Positions 1 through 10,410 of a DNA stretch of 56,358 nt are shown here, one piece after another. The notes beneath the pieces are model-generated. The model searched no databases. It had not been told where the DNA came from and worked only from the letters and a program-made list of their open reading frames with translations. Origin of the DNA: Mycoplasmataceae bacterium (GTDB lineage: Bacteria > Bacillota_I > Bacilli_A > Mycoplasmatales > Mycoplasmoidaceae); NCBI GenBank assembly GCA_031259945.1, contig JAIRKU010000009.1:1-56358 (forward strand). The letters run 5' to 3'. Numbering within the stretch: position 1 is the stretch's first letter; each line of letters begins with the position of its first letter. The position numbers were made by a program, and so were the translations under genes.

Positions 1-134
1 TCGGTTAATGCCGTGTCAAACATTTATTTTTAACCCAATTTATTTTCATTCTATTTAATGTTTAGCAACACTTAACCAATACATAAATAGTTTTTATGTT
101 ATAAACAAATGTATAATGGCAGGGTTTGATGATT

Positions 135-761
135 ATGAAAAAGATAAAGCTTTTAATTAATTTAGCGTCGGTGATATTGATTGGCGGGGGGGGGATTAGT
201 ACTCTAACTTTTTCTTTAACTTCTTGTGCTAAAAAAACTCATTGGGAGTTTGCTTCAAAGGATCAAGTTATAGATTATTTGTCAACTCACATACAAGAAG
301 CTAGTAAGCCCCATAACTTTTCAACATCTAAGAGTGAAGAAGTTTATCTTTTTGTCGAGCAAGAATGAAATATTCAACTCATGGTGAATTCAACTTTATT
401 TAGTTATGAATATTCTTGAGATGAATATAAGGTCATATCCATAGATGTGGACCTTATCAAAAAAGATAGATATAGTCTTACGATCTTTTCTCAAGAGGGA
501 ACGTATCCATATTCATTAAGTTACGAAAATAAATTGCTATTAGTTTATATGGGAGATCGAAATATTATAAATTTTAATTTAAATTCTTCTTACGATTCTG
601 AGACTCATTATGTAAATGCCTATTCGAATACGCAAGGTTCAGAACGTTTTAAAGAAATATCATTTAATGATGATACTAAATTTGATAATTATTGAAAATT
701 TATAGATTGACCAAATGTTACCTTTCCTGAAAAATTAAATTATCTTACTGATTTGAAATAA
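135..761 (+). CDS. Surface lipoprotein, unknown function
   Basis: A 208-residue protein with a typical mollicute lipoprotein signal: basic start (MKK), a hydrophobic stretch with four consecutive glycines (17-20), and a lipobox ending in T-S-C at Cys31, where the lipid would be attached. The reading frame crosses four TGA codons read as Trp and ends at TAA. Start 135 fits the MKK pattern; an in-frame ATG at 129 is possible, with AGGG at 121-124 upstream and TATAAT at 112-117. No enzyme domain is recognised. The mature part is polar and should face outside. A G9 homopolymer sits inside the signal peptide and could switch the gene on and off. Confidence 0.8.
186..194 (+). repeat. G9 homopolymer in lipoprotein signal peptide
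   Basis: Nine consecutive G residues encode Gly18-Gly20 of the lipoprotein signal sequence. Poly-G of this length is very unlikely by chance in DNA this AT-rich. Gain or loss of one G would frameshift the protein before its lipidation cysteine. Slipped-strand mispairing at such tracts is a known mode of surface-lipoprotein phase variation in mycoplasmas; here this is inference. Confidence 0.75.
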
Positions 762-891
762 TAGCTGTATGTATCTCTTTTAGGTGAACAAGTGCCATAG
801 CAAAAAGTTAAATAAATTTAACGGATTTATATTTTCCCAGAATGTTTACAATTTATTTATATACATTTTTATTATTTTTTTGGATTAGGTG

Positions 892-1161
892 TTATTTTCT
901 AATTTCTAGCTTTTTTACCAATGCACGGTATTTTTCAATATCAGTTCGCTCAAGATAATTTAACAAAGATCGTCTTTGCGATACTTTCTTGAATAAACCA
1001 CGTTTAGTCGAAAAATCTTTTTTGTTAGTTGACACGTGTGCAGTGATTGCATTAATTTCTGCAGTAAGAATTGCGATTTGTACCTCTACTGATCCAGTGT
1101 TTTTTTCAGATTCACCAAATTCTTTTATTAGACTTTGTTTGAATGCTTTACTAATTGCCAT
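892..1161 (-). CDS. rpsO: 30S ribosomal protein S15
   Basis: Full-length S15 (89 aa), which binds the central domain of 16S rRNA early in 30S assembly. The conserved features are present: the GSVEVQIA segment near residue 23, the basic RRSLLNYL region and the YRALVKKL C-terminus. The start ATG at 1159-1161 is preceded on the minus strand by AAGGAAGT, a good ribosome binding site. It is a single gene, separated from the lipoprotein by about 130 nt with no recognisable feature. Confidence 0.97.
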   Translation of the reverse strand: MAISKAFKQSLIKEFGESEKNTGSVEVQIAILTAEINAITAHVSTNKKDFSTKRGLFKKVSQRRSLLNYLERTDIEKYRALVKKLEIRK

Positions 1162-1185
1162 ATTATTTTACTTCCTTTATTTTAG

Positions 1186-1247
1186 CGGTGCTATTACCGA
1201 GTAACAAATGGAAGAATTTTGTTACCAAGAAATAGTACATAATTATA
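1186..1247 (-). promoter_or_regulatory. rpsO promoter and structured leader
   Basis: On the minus strand a TATAAT -10 box (1242-1247) lies about 80 nt upstream of the rpsO start. The transcribed leader can form a hairpin with perfect 8-bp arms (1218-1225 with 1201-1208), followed by a short CGGT/ACCG stem (about 1186-1199). S15 represses its own translation through leader RNA structure in several bacteria, so an autoregulatory role is plausible; the structure is seen, the function is inferred. Confidence 0.45.
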
Positions 1248-1309
1248 CATAAATGACTAAAATATAGGTATAGTTCAAATTATTTTATTGAATATTAGGC
1301 GGAGCAATT

Positions 1310-2695
1310 ATGCAATCAAAGAAAAGTAATGCTATGAGAGTAGAAAAAGATTCTCTAGGAACAATGGAAATCCCAAGTAATAAATATTGGGGCTCACAAA
1401 CGCAAAGAAGTACAATTAATTTTCACATTGGCGAAGAAAGAGTTTCTTTAGATTTAATCTATGCTGTTGCTGCGGTTAAATGAGCGGCTGCCAGCGCAAA
1501 TGAAAAATGCCAAAAAATGGATAAGCAAAGGGCTAAACTGATACGTACTGTTTGTGAAGAGATATTGAATGGTAAGTTAGATACTAATTTTCCTACTTAT
1601 GCTTACCAGGCTGGTAGTGGCACACAAACTAACATGAATGTTAATGAAGTAATTGCTCATCGTGCCAATGAAATTGCTAAGAAGAATTTAATTCACCCTA
1701 ATGATCATTGTAATATGTCACAAAGCACTAATGACGTTTATCCAACAGCGATGAATATCACGGCTGTTAAATTGGTGACAGAAAAATTATTACCAGCAGT
1801 TGATGGGTTAATTAATTCTTGCCAGCAATTAGAAAAGCGCAATGCCAACGTTATTAAGATGGGGAGAACACACATTCAAGATGCTCTACCAATTACATTT
1901 GGTGAAGAAGTAAGCGGTTGGTCTTTTGCTTTACAAAATGCGAAGAAAATGATTATGCAATCACTTCAATTTATGTATCCTATTAACATGGGTGGTACGG
2001 CTGTAGGCACTGGATATAATGCACCTAAGGGATATGATAAGTATTGTGTTGATTTTTTAAATAAAATATTAAAAACTAACAAATACATCATGACACCAAA
2101 TAAATACCATGGAACATGAAGCAAAGATAATTTTGTCTATTTACATGGTGCAATTAAGGCATTAGCTACTAATATTTATAAAATTGCACAGGATGTGCGT
2201 TTTTTAGCTAGTGGACCACGTAGTGGTTTTGGTGAAATCACTATTCCAGCCAATGAACCCGGTAGTTCTATCATGCCAGGAAAAACTAATCCTACCCAAT
2301 GCGAAGGTATGGCGATGATTTGTGGACAGGTAATGGGACACGATACAACTATTGCTTTTCTTGCTAGTCAAGGTAATTTTGAACTAAACACCTTTGGAAC
2401 GGTATTAATGCAGAATTTTATTCAGTCAGTTACTTTATTCTCACAAATGATTAATTCTTTTAATAAAAATTGTGTGAGCGGTATTAGTGTCAATAGTGGG
2501 CGAATGACTGATTATGTTAATAATTCGTTAATGCTAGTTACGGCATTAGCTGATCGCATCGGCTATGAAAAGGCTGCTGAAATCGCTAAACATGCTTTAA
2601 AACGTAAAACCACACTTAAGGAAGCGGCATTAACTTTAAAGTATGTTACTATTACTGAATTTGATAAATATGTTAATCCTAAAAAAATGGTTTAA
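1310..2695 (+). CDS. fumC: Class II fumarate hydratase
   Basis: A 461-residue, full-length member of the fumarase/aspartase superfamily that interconverts fumarate and L-malate. Seen: WGSQTQRS near residue 28, the substrate loop [11 protein letters not shown] at about 103-113, [10 protein letters not shown] at about 185-194 with the active-site His, and the signature [11 protein letters not shown] at 318-328. The WGSQTQRS and THIQDALP forms match FumC better than aspartase. Start 1310 has GGCGGAG 6 nt upstream. No other TCA-cycle gene lies nearby, so it may handle fumarate released by adenylosuccinate lyase or feed malate metabolism (inference). Its stop overlaps the convergent ftsK-like stop by 4 nt. 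Confidence 0.92.
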
Positions 2696-4647
2696 TTAGA
2701 AATATTTGTTTTAGTAGTATAAAAAGTTTTAATAATTTTAATTATCTCTAGTAATTCATTAGCATTTAAATAACAAGTTTGAAAGCGCGTTTTTTTATTA
2801 GCAACGGTATCAAAATAATAACCATCACCATTACCGTTGAGTTGTACCCCTTGATATGTATCAAAGATTTTAAGTGATTCGCGTTCAGATTCTAAACGAA
2901 GGATAAAACGAGCGTTAGTTTCATCATAAATTTTTGGCTCAATGGTTTCATTATTAACATTAATTGATAATAAAATTACTTTTACTCCAACTTTACTACC
3001 TTTAGTTAAAATTGAATTCAATAATTGTAAATTTTGTAAACTATTTCGAATTAAATAATCAAACGATGAAATAACTAAAACGAATGTTTTTAATTTGTTG
3101 CTTTCATTGTTTTGATATTTATTAAATTCAATTAAAGTTTTGGCGCCAGCATCTTTAAATTTAGTTTCACGTTCCTCAATATGCTTTAGTAAATCGTGTA
3201 ACTTTATTAAGCAATCTTCTAATTCTATTGCTAATGGATAATGCATATATGGTAAATTATCAAAATACTTTAATGAACGATCGCCCATTGGGCTCAATAT
3301 CATTATTTCCATATCGCTTGGTTTGTTTATGTAAGCTAATGAAATAAGCATGGTTGTTAATAGCATTGCTGCCCCACTACCACGACGGCCGATAATCAGA
3401 ACATTAGGGTGTTTATCAATATTTAGTAATATCGGTTCATTCTCCAAGCCTACACCAACTACCGCTTCATTGGTTTGTATATTACTTACAGAATTAAGTA
3501 TTTGACGAATGGAAATTTTAGAAATTTCTTTGTGCGGAATTTCAAATTTAACGACGTTACCCTTGAAAACAATATTGAAAGTATCAACTTGTAACATATG
3601 CAATAATTCGTTTTGCATTTTTAAAATGTCATCAATTTGACTTTTAGATGCGACTTCAAAACTAATTTCGGCATATTGTGGCATGATAAGCGTTTTACGA
3701 TATGCAGCATCGATACTAATTTTACGAATGAATTTATTAATAATGTGTTGTAATTTTTCAGCTCGGTTTTTATTATTAAAATAATTATCTTGGCTTGTAT
3801 CTGTTAGAAAACTAATTGGTGGAGTTAATTGTTCAAATTTATTGGCTTCCTGTTTAATTTCTACACTATTGTGAATAACAGGGTCAATGTCATGTTTATT
3901 AGGAGATAACTCATCATAAACATTGTTATAAACATTACCGCCTAATAAATGTATTAATCATTTTTTAATCCAATTAACGATTTTGCCATTTTTACGATTG
4001 ATAAAGACAAGAAAGCTACATCCAATGAAAATTAAAGCCACTATTGCTAATAATATTGCTGCAATATATTCTCAAGAAATTGCTAATAATGTAGCAATAA
4101 TTCCTGCATCCAAATATGGTTGACTAGGTCAAATTGTCGGCATAAACGAATGATAAATTTGTGCATCTTTACTTGTAGATCAACTTGTAAAACCAGAAAT
4201 ATAAGTATTTAATGTTACAGATTCATTCACCAATAAATATTTTTGTAAGATTGCTAAAACTAAAATGAATCCAACAATACACAATACAAAACCCAAGATA
4301 AAACGTTTGGTTTTGAATATTTTAATAATTCGTAATCTAAATAGTTTAAAAATAATTCAAACAATTATAAAAGCGTAAATTAAATATTTTAGATTACCAA
4401 AAACAAATTCAAATAAATATGAATCTGGAAAACTACCAATATATGGTACACGTGTAGCAAACAAACAAACCATCACTAACAATAATAGATAGAAACAAAA
4501 CCAAAAACGTCTACGCGTTTTAGTAACTTCTGATGGTAGCACGTTGTCATCGATTATTCCTTGGGGGTTACTTTCTTCTTCAACTCTTACTGATTTACCA
4601 TCATCTTCAACTCTTACTGATTTACCATCATTTAATTTTTCAATCAT
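2692..4647 (-). CDS. FtsK/SpoIIIE-like protein with degenerate ATPase motifs
   Basis: A 651-residue protein (several TGA Trp codons) with about four N-terminal membrane segments (residues 50-230), a linker, and a C-terminal FtsK-type RecA-like motor fold. Family landmarks align, including the helix ending in [13 protein letters not shown] and the [14 protein letters not shown] region. The Walker A position reads GRRGSGAA (420-427), without the catalytic Lys-Ser, and the Walker B position reads [11 protein letters not shown], without Asp-Glu. ATP-driven DNA translocation therefore looks lost. It starts 3 nt after the RNase J-like gene. rnjB and spoIIIE are also near neighbours in Bacillus subtilis, which supports the ancestry. 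A structural or membrane-tethering role is inference. Confidence 0.82.
4577..4630. repeat. Perfect 27-bp tandem duplication in the ftsK-like N-terminus
   Basis: Two identical 27-bp units (4577-4603 and 4604-4630) lie head to tail and encode two near-identical nonapeptides around DGKSVRVE at residues 7-25 of the FtsK-like protein. The length keeps the frame. Perfect identity suggests a recent slippage duplication. Confidence 0.9.
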
Positions 4648-4650
4648 TAT

Positions 4651-6348
4651 TTATTTTTTTGGAACCTTTGCGAAAATTATAGTAGTAAGAACTAACGGTT
4701 TTTTATTAAATTTCTTTTCGAATTGCTTACTTACGAATTTTCGAATCGAAATTTTAATCTCTTTCATATCTAAATCTTTTTTCTCAATTGCAGTTGTTAA
4801 AAGAGATGCGATTGTACGATTACAATCTTCGATAATCGCATTTAAAATGATACGATTATCGTCAGTAACGTTAATCACTCCAACGGTATCGTAATTGAAC
4901 TTCTTAATGACCTTGTCTTCTTTGCTATATAAAATGCTTAATAAAACAACGCCGTTATCTTTCATTTGTTCACGTTCAAACATACTAGAGGCACCAACGT
5001 CTAAAACACCTTGTGTGCCAATGTATTGTTGTTCTAGATTAACAAATTTAGTTTTAGGTTCTAATGTACCATTATTAAAAGAAATTGTTTGCCCATTTTC
5101 TAAAATCAGAATAGATTGTTTACTAATACCAGTTTGCATTATGGCTCTTTGGTATTCTACAAAATTCATGTAAAGGCCACCTACTGGTACAACATATTTC
5201 GGTTTTAAAGTTTCAATTAAAAACTTATGATCCTCATTGGATGCAGAAATGGGTAAAATTTCTTTTGGTAATTTATAAATACGTTCAATATTAGTTCTAG
5301 CAATATTATCAAATAAATCTGCTTCAAATGTTTCAAAGCCGGGAATAGTATTTTCAGCAAAAATAAAAGTATCATTATTTTTAATATGTAACTTTTGGTC
5401 GTCATCTGTAATGATCTTGGTTAATTTAGGAAATAAACGCTCAATCGTTCCTGTAATAATTACAACAGCATTATTAGATTCATCTAGTTTATCATCACCA
5501 ATTATGGAAACTTTTTTATTACCAAGATAATTGTTGTTATTTAAATAGTTAAATAATTCTACAAATGTATTGGAATAAATACTAATTGGTTTATTTTTAT
5601 TAGTCGCAGTTTGTATTAAGCCTAATACTTTATAAACATCATGATCATAAATAGCTACTAGAATTCGTCCTGGAGAATCAATCATGATGTTTTCAAAATA
5701 AGCTGCAATTCGGTGGTTGGGGTTAGTGAATCCTTTAGATTGTCCAGCTAGCCCCACACCAGTAATTAATAAAAGATTTTTATTGTTTGTAAAACGATTA
5801 ATTTCCATAATCTCATCTTCAAATAATAAATTACGGTTAGAAGAAACGATAAAATCGTCAATGTATATAATGGCACCTTCAGATGTACTAAAGATAAATC
5901 CCATTGATCGTGGCATACTATTAGAGATTCTAAACGGGGTGATAATGGCATTACCAATTCGCTCTGTTTTTAAAGGGGACATGATACGAATATTTAACTT
6001 TAGTGGGGATTGACTATGACGGTGTACTCGCTTTTGGAAATAGGTATTTAAAATATTCGCACCAATATTTGATACATAGATTGGAATATTAGGGATAAAC
6101 TCACATAGGAAATTTAAACTAGCGAAACGGTCATAACTTGGTGTACCAATAAAAATACCCTTAATGGCGCGACGATTTTGATTAAGCCAATTAAAATCTG
6201 GAATAATTTTTTTAACACCAAGTGAAACGTTTGGTGGGGTAACGATGCCACAATTGATGATATAAATATCACCATTAATGGTTAGGATGTAGCAATCTTT
6301 ACCGCGTTCGTCTAGTCCGCCTAACGCAAAAAATTCAATTTTAGACAT
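4651..6348 (-). CDS. RNase J-like protein (RnjB type), metal site lost
   Basis: A 565-residue protein with the RNase J architecture: metallo-beta-lactamase/beta-CASP core and C-terminal domain. The start (FFALGGLDERGKDCY) and the VPVGG region align with RNase J. The metal-binding motif HxHxDH is replaced by TPSYDR (69-74), the HVSGH motif by PISASN (366-371), and the PVHGE motif by PVGGL (388-392). Most zinc ligands are therefore gone and nuclease activity is unlikely. It probably descends from RNase J2, the weaker subunit of the J1/J2 complex, and may now be a scaffold. The start ATG has AAGAGGAA upstream and a TATAAT -10 box at 6423-6428. It is coupled to the downstream ftsK-like gene. Confidence 0.85.
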   Translation of the reverse strand: MSKIEFFALGGLDERGKDCYILTINGDIYIINCGIVTPPNVSLGVKKIIPDFNWLNQNRRAIKGIFIGTPSYDRFASLNFLCEFIPNIPIYVSNIGANILNTYFQKRVHRHSQSPLKLNIRIMSPLKTERIGNAIITPFRISNSMPRSMGFIFSTSEGAIIYIDDFIVSSNRNLLFEDEIMEINRFTNNKNLLLITGVGLAGQSKGFTNPNHRIAAYFENIMIDSPGRILVAIYDHDVYKVLGLIQTATNKNKPISIYSNTFVELFNYLNNNNYLGNKKVSIIGDDKLDESNNAVVIITGTIERLFPKLTKIITDDDQKLHIKNNDTFIFAENTIPGFETFEADLFDNIARTNIERIYKLPKEILPISASNEDHKFLIETLKPKYVVPVGGLYMNFVEYQRAIMQTGISKQSILILENGQTISFNNGTLEPKTKFVNLEQQYIGTQGVLDVGASSMFEREQMKDNGVVLLSILYSKEDKVIKKFNYDTVGVINVTDDNRIILNAIIEDCNRTIASLLTTAIEKKDLDMKEIKISIRKFVSKQFEKKFNKKPLVLTTIIFAKVPKK

Positions 6349-6422
6349 ATTAATTTAATTCCTCTTACTTTAAAACATTTTCATTTAACATAGAATGAAA
6401 GATTCAGATTTTGTTACAAGGT

Positions 6423-6428
6423 ATTATA
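6423..6428 (-). promoter_or_regulatory. -10 box for the rnjB-ftsK pair
   Basis: TATAAT on the minus strand within GTATATAATACC, about 75 nt upstream of the rnjB-like start. No clear -35 box is seen. The stretch 6349-6645 otherwise contains no convincing gene; an AAGGAG at about 6471-6476 is followed by an ATG that reaches a stop after five codons. Confidence 0.5.
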
Positions 6429-6645
6429 TACGAGACATAAAAATATGGCATATATTTATTTGGGAAAAATTTAAGGAGAATGTCAGTTTTTGATTAGTTA
6501 ATTTATTTTTATTGATTATTCACCGCATGTAGTGGCTATTCAATTAGGAATACCGAAATTTAAAAAAACATTTACGGCTACAGTTTGAGGATAAGTCGTC
6601 ATTTTGAATACATACTTATAATAAAAAAGTAATTTATGAATAAAA

Positions 6646-6783
6646 TTAATTAGACGAAAGTCTTTCGCAAATTCGTTTTAAATCATCATCAATTTCAGCT
6701 TTAATAGCTTCATCAACTCTACGAGCATATTCGTTATGATCTATTTTTTCATCTGATCAATTAATAATTTTATCGGTTTTCAT
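6646..6783 (-). CDS. Small orphan protein, 45 aa
   Basis: A short minus-strand frame, MKTDKIINW...ERLSSN, with an AGG-containing site 8 nt upstream of the ATG and one TGA Trp codon. It is strongly charged and likely helical (YARRVDEAIKAEIDDDLKR). No family is recognised. Size, charge and isolation would fit an antitoxin-like or regulatory peptide or a gene remnant, but nothing in the sequence decides this. The flanking 6784-6989 holds the ruvA upstream region. Confidence 0.45.
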
Positions 6784-6989
6784 AACTTTTACCTATCCTA
6801 TAGCATATTATTATATTTCACATGCCTTCCGTACATTTATTCGAATAAATTAACTTAATTTTTCGCATACCTTTTCTTTAATATTAACAACATTTATTAA
6901 GTGTTTTTACTTTTAATCTTCGAAAAATATTAGCAAAACGTTTTTTTGCCTTGTATTAAATATGTGAAGGGTATAAGAGGGGTAAAAAT

Positions 6990-7598
6990 ATGTTTTCGTA
7001 TATGATCGGTAAAGTTGTTTCTATTAATAAAAAAACAATTACATTTGAAAATAATTATGTGGGGTATGTAATTAATGTTTGCAATCCAGAAAGTTTCGAG
7101 GTTAACAAACTTAAGAAACTTTATTTGTATAAACACATGGCAACAAATAATAAAAATAATTTAACAGAAGAACTATATGGTTTTGAAGTTTATGAATTTA
7201 AAGAATTATTTTTATTATTAATAGGGATAAGTGGGATTGGGCCTAAAACAGCATTAAATATTTGCAGCAATGATCTTAATGCAATCAAACAATTGATTTC
7301 CAAACGCGACATTCAAGGATTAAGTATACTAAATGGCATTACGCCTAAATATGCACGTTTGATTATTGACAATCTTTATGATATGTTCACTGTTAATAGC
7401 TCTGATCAAACTTGCATAGAAATCAATAAATTGATTCAAGCACTTAAATCTTTGGGATATGCAAGCAAGGATGTAGAGTTGGCTTTAAAAAATATTGATA
7501 TGTCTAATAAAAATGTCGATTTAAGTGATTTAATTTCTCAGTCAATCAAATTTATTGCTCAATCTCAAGACAATGGTAGTCTCATTAAGACCAACTAG
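6990..7598 (+). CDS. ruvA: Holliday junction DNA helicase subunit RuvA
   Basis: A 202-residue RuvA: N-terminal OB-fold (1-65), a helix-hairpin-helix carrying GISGIGPKTALN at about 79-90, a second degenerate HhH, and a C-terminal helical domain that contacts RuvB. It forms tetramers on four-way junctions and targets the RuvB motor. Start 6990 follows GAGGGG with suitable spacing; an ATG 12 nt later is an alternative. Its 3' end overlaps ruvB by 26 nt, so translation is probably coupled. Confidence 0.93.
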   Translation: MFSYMIGKVVSINKKTITFENNYVGYVINVCNPESFEVNKLKKLYLYKHMATNNKNNLTEELYGFEVYEFKELFLLLIGISGIGPKTALNICSNDLNAIKQLISKRDIQGLSILNGITPKYARLIIDNLYDMFTVNSSDQTCIEINKLIQALKSLGYASKDVELALKNIDMSNKNVDLSDLISQSIKFIAQSQDNGSLIKTN

Positions 7599-8496
7599 TC
7601 TAGATGAGTTTAAAGGTAAACCAGATTTAAAAGAAAATTTACGGATTTATTTAAAATCTTGTTTGGTACAAAATAAACCATTAGATCATTGCTTACTATA
7701 TGGACTACCAGGCACTGGTAAAACTTCGTTAGCCCATATTATTGCTAACGAATTAAATAGACGTATTCGCATTGTTCAAGGCAATAGCATCCAAAAAAAC
7801 ATTGACATTATTAATTTAGCAATGACGCTTAATGAATTTGATATTTTATTCATTGATGAGATTCATGCTATTAATCCACAATGTATTGAGCTGCTATATA
7901 GTATTATGGAAGACTTTGTTATTGATATTGCACTTGGAAAAGACTTTAATGCTAAAATCACAAGAATAAAGATTCCTCATTTTACCTTAATTGGCGCTAC
8001 CACATTATTAGGCAAAATTCCGCAGCCTCTAGAAGAACGTTTTGGTATTGTATTAAACATTAAGACCTACGATTTGGAGGATATTAAAGAAATTGTTAGG
8101 GCATCTATGAGCAAATTAGAATTAGATCTTACAAATGAGGAAATAAAAATTTTGGCAGAAAACGCTAAAGGTATTCCGCGAAATGCAAACCGATTAATTA
8201 AACGTGTCAAAGATTTTAGAATCTATGATGGCAAACTATCAATTAAAACAATTTTAAAAAAACTACAGATTATTAGCGAAGGATTAGATGTAGACGATCT
8301 GACTTATTTGCATTCTATTAAGAATGCCAATCGTCCTTTAGGTTTAAAAACTATTAGTCAAATGTTAAACATTGATTCATATACAATCGAAACGAAGATC
8401 GAACCATTTCTTTTACAAAAACAATATGTACATCGCACCATTAATGGGCGAGAACTAAGCCCAAAGGGAATGAAATTTATTGAAAAACATAGCTAA
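7573..8496 (+). CDS. ruvB: Holliday junction branch migration ATPase RuvB
   Basis: A 307-residue AAA+ motor. It begins LRPTSLDEFKG as RuvB proteins do, and shows Walker A GLPGTGKTS (44-52), Walker B LFIDEIH (92-98), sensor-1 GATT, the EERFG box, and a C-terminal winged helix near LSPKGMKFIE. Start ATG 7573 lies inside the ruvA coding end; an upstream TTG is less likely. No ruvC is visible, and the resolvase role is probably filled by RecU encoded 3 kb downstream. The stop codon abuts that of convergent dinB with no spacer. Confidence 0.95.
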   Translation: MVVSLRPTSLDEFKGKPDLKENLRIYLKSCLVQNKPLDHCLLYGLPGTGKTSLAHIIANELNRRIRIVQGNSIQKNIDIINLAMTLNEFDILFIDEIHAINPQCIELLYSIMEDFVIDIALGKDFNAKITRIKIPHFTLIGATTLLGKIPQPLEERFGIVLNIKTYDLEDIKEIVRASMSKLELDLTNEEIKILAENAKGIPRNANRLIKRVKDFRIYDGKLSIKTILKKLQIISEGLDVDDLTYLHSIKNANRPLGLKTISQMLNIDSYTIETKIEPFLLQKQYVHRTINGRELSPKGMKFIEKHS

Positions 8497-9678
8497 TTAT
8501 TTTAATTTGTCTTCAGCTATTGTAATAATATCTTTAGCAAATTTTTTATTAATTTTTTCGGCTATTTCTCGTTCGGAAACTTTATTAAAATTTTCATCGT
8601 TATTTCGATAATCATCAAATAGTTCGCTTGAAATTTTTAACTCTTTATTTTGTACTAAGCTAGATAAAGTAACACCAATCAAGCGTAAAGTTGTTTGTGA
8701 AAAATTTTCTTGAAATAGACGCATTACAATTCCAATAATTAAATTGTAATTATCAATATAGTGCTCGATTGTGAGTGATTTATTGTATTGTTTAAAGTCT
8801 GGTGTTTTAACTTTTAATGAAATTGTTTTAGTTTGAAGACGATGGTATTTGAGTTGTCTAACTACACTATGTGTTAATTCTACAATTTTGTCTTTAATTT
8901 CATCAAAATCGCAGGTATCATTTAAAAATGTTTCACTATTACCTATGGATTTTGGGAAACTTTTGGAATAGTCTAATGTGTCGCTTCCTCCGCCATTAGC
9001 GTGTTGATAATGAACGAGTCAATTTTTATCTAGTAATTTTTCTAGAACTTTTTTATTTTTTTCGTTAGCTATATCACCTATTCTATATATTCCGTGCTTT
9101 TTTAATAAATCAGCACTAGCTTTACCTATTCACAACATGTTATCAATTGATTGTGGTCATAGTTTATTTGGTATTTCATTTTTTCAAATGGTTGTTATAC
9201 CCAATGGTTTTTTATAGTCACTTCCCATTTTTGCTAAAAATTTATTATTAGCTATACCAATCGAACAATTTAAGCCAAGCTTTGCTTTGATCATTTTTTG
9301 AATTTGATAAGCAATATTAATTGGTTGATTTTTCTTATTCACAATGTTAGTAATATCAACATAGCATTCATCAATTGATCCAATTTCAATATTGTTAGTA
9401 AACTTTTCACTAATCAACCGAATAAATTTTTCACTATATTCTTCATACAAATTAAAATGAGGTGTGACAACGACTAATGAACGACAGAGATTTTTCGCCA
9501 TAAATATAGGCATAGCTGCATTGATTCCATAATTTCTTGCTATATAGTTAGCACTCGCTACAACAGAACGTTTTGTATATCCGGAAACAACGATTGGTTT
9601 ATTTTTATAATTTGGATTTTGTAATTCTTCTACTGAAGCAAAAAATGAATTAATATCCACATGAATAATGTATTTCAT
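8497..9678 (-). CDS. dinB: DNA polymerase IV (Y family)
   Basis: A 393-residue translesion polymerase. The palm opens with HVDINSFFASVEE (metal-binding Asp8), and the second catalytic motif is SIDECYVD at about 100-107 with paired acidic residues. The thumb (SIGIANNKFLAKMGSDYKKP), an HhH segment near MLWIGKASADLLKKHGI and the little-finger domain follow. Five TGA codons are read as Trp. It starts immediately after the tlyA stop, so the two form an operon. It bypasses lesions at replication forks and lacks proofreading, as is known for the family. Confidence 0.94.
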
Positions 9679-10401
9679 TTATTGCTTCTCCATATAAATG
9701 AGAAATTCTTTATTTTCCGATTTACTTCCTAAAATTGGCGAAGGAATAACACCATTAACTTTAAAACTATTCAAAATAGCATAGCTTTTAATTTTATTGA
9801 TGGCTTTGTCTAATAATTTTTTAGACTTGACCTTTCCACTATTAACTTCTTGAGGAGACAATTCAAATTGTGGTTTTATTAAAAAAACACATAAATATTT
9901 ATAGTTTAATAGAGTCGTTAATTTATCGAAAAGTTTAGTTAAAGATATGAAAGATATATCGGCAACGACGATGTCGATTGGTTGTTTAAACATATCGATG
10001 CTCAAATTTTTAAAATGAGTATTTTCAATGGATATTATTTTTTTATTGTTCAATAATTTTTCATGGAGTTGATTAGTGCCAACATCTACTGCATAAACTA
10101 ATTTTGCTCCACTTTTAATTGATACTTCGCTAAACCCTCCCGTTGATGATCCAATATCCAAAACAACTTTATTAGTAAAATTAATATTTCAATGTTTGAT
10201 AGCCTCTAAAAGTTTATATGCACCTCTTGAGACATATTCGTCTGTTTCTATTTTTGTTATCAAATCAGTGTTTTTAGCAAAGTAATTGTATTTGTTTATA
10301 ACTTTCCCATTTACTAAAATAAGGTTATTTTTAATTGCATTTTGTGCTTTATTTCTAGTTTCATAGAACTTATGTTCTACAAGAAATATATCTAATCGCA
10401 T
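9679..10401 (-). CDS. tlyA: TlyA-family rRNA 2'-O-methyltransferase
   Basis: A 240-residue protein with an N-terminal S4 RNA-binding domain (MRLDIFLVEHKFYETRNKA, 1-60) joined to an FtsJ-like SAM methyltransferase. The SAM motif is DIGSSTGGFSE at about 81-91, with the acidic motif VVADISFISL later. TlyA enzymes 2'-O-methylate 16S and 23S rRNA; older annotations call them hemolysin A. The start is only about 9 nt after a TATAAT box that is palindromic and shared with the divergent gene at 10452. Confidence 0.9.
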
Positions 10402-10410
10402 AATTTATTT

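Noticed and set aside
989-1204. Plus-strand frame opposite rpsO
   Set aside because: It is the antisense shadow of S15, with no family resemblance; the S15 frame is certain.
6471-6600. AAGGAG followed by ATG and a short coding-like stretch (DYSPHVVAIQLGIP)
   Set aside because: The ATG frame stops after five codons, and the 29-residue stretch lies in another frame without a start. It may be a gene remnant, but nothing identifies it.
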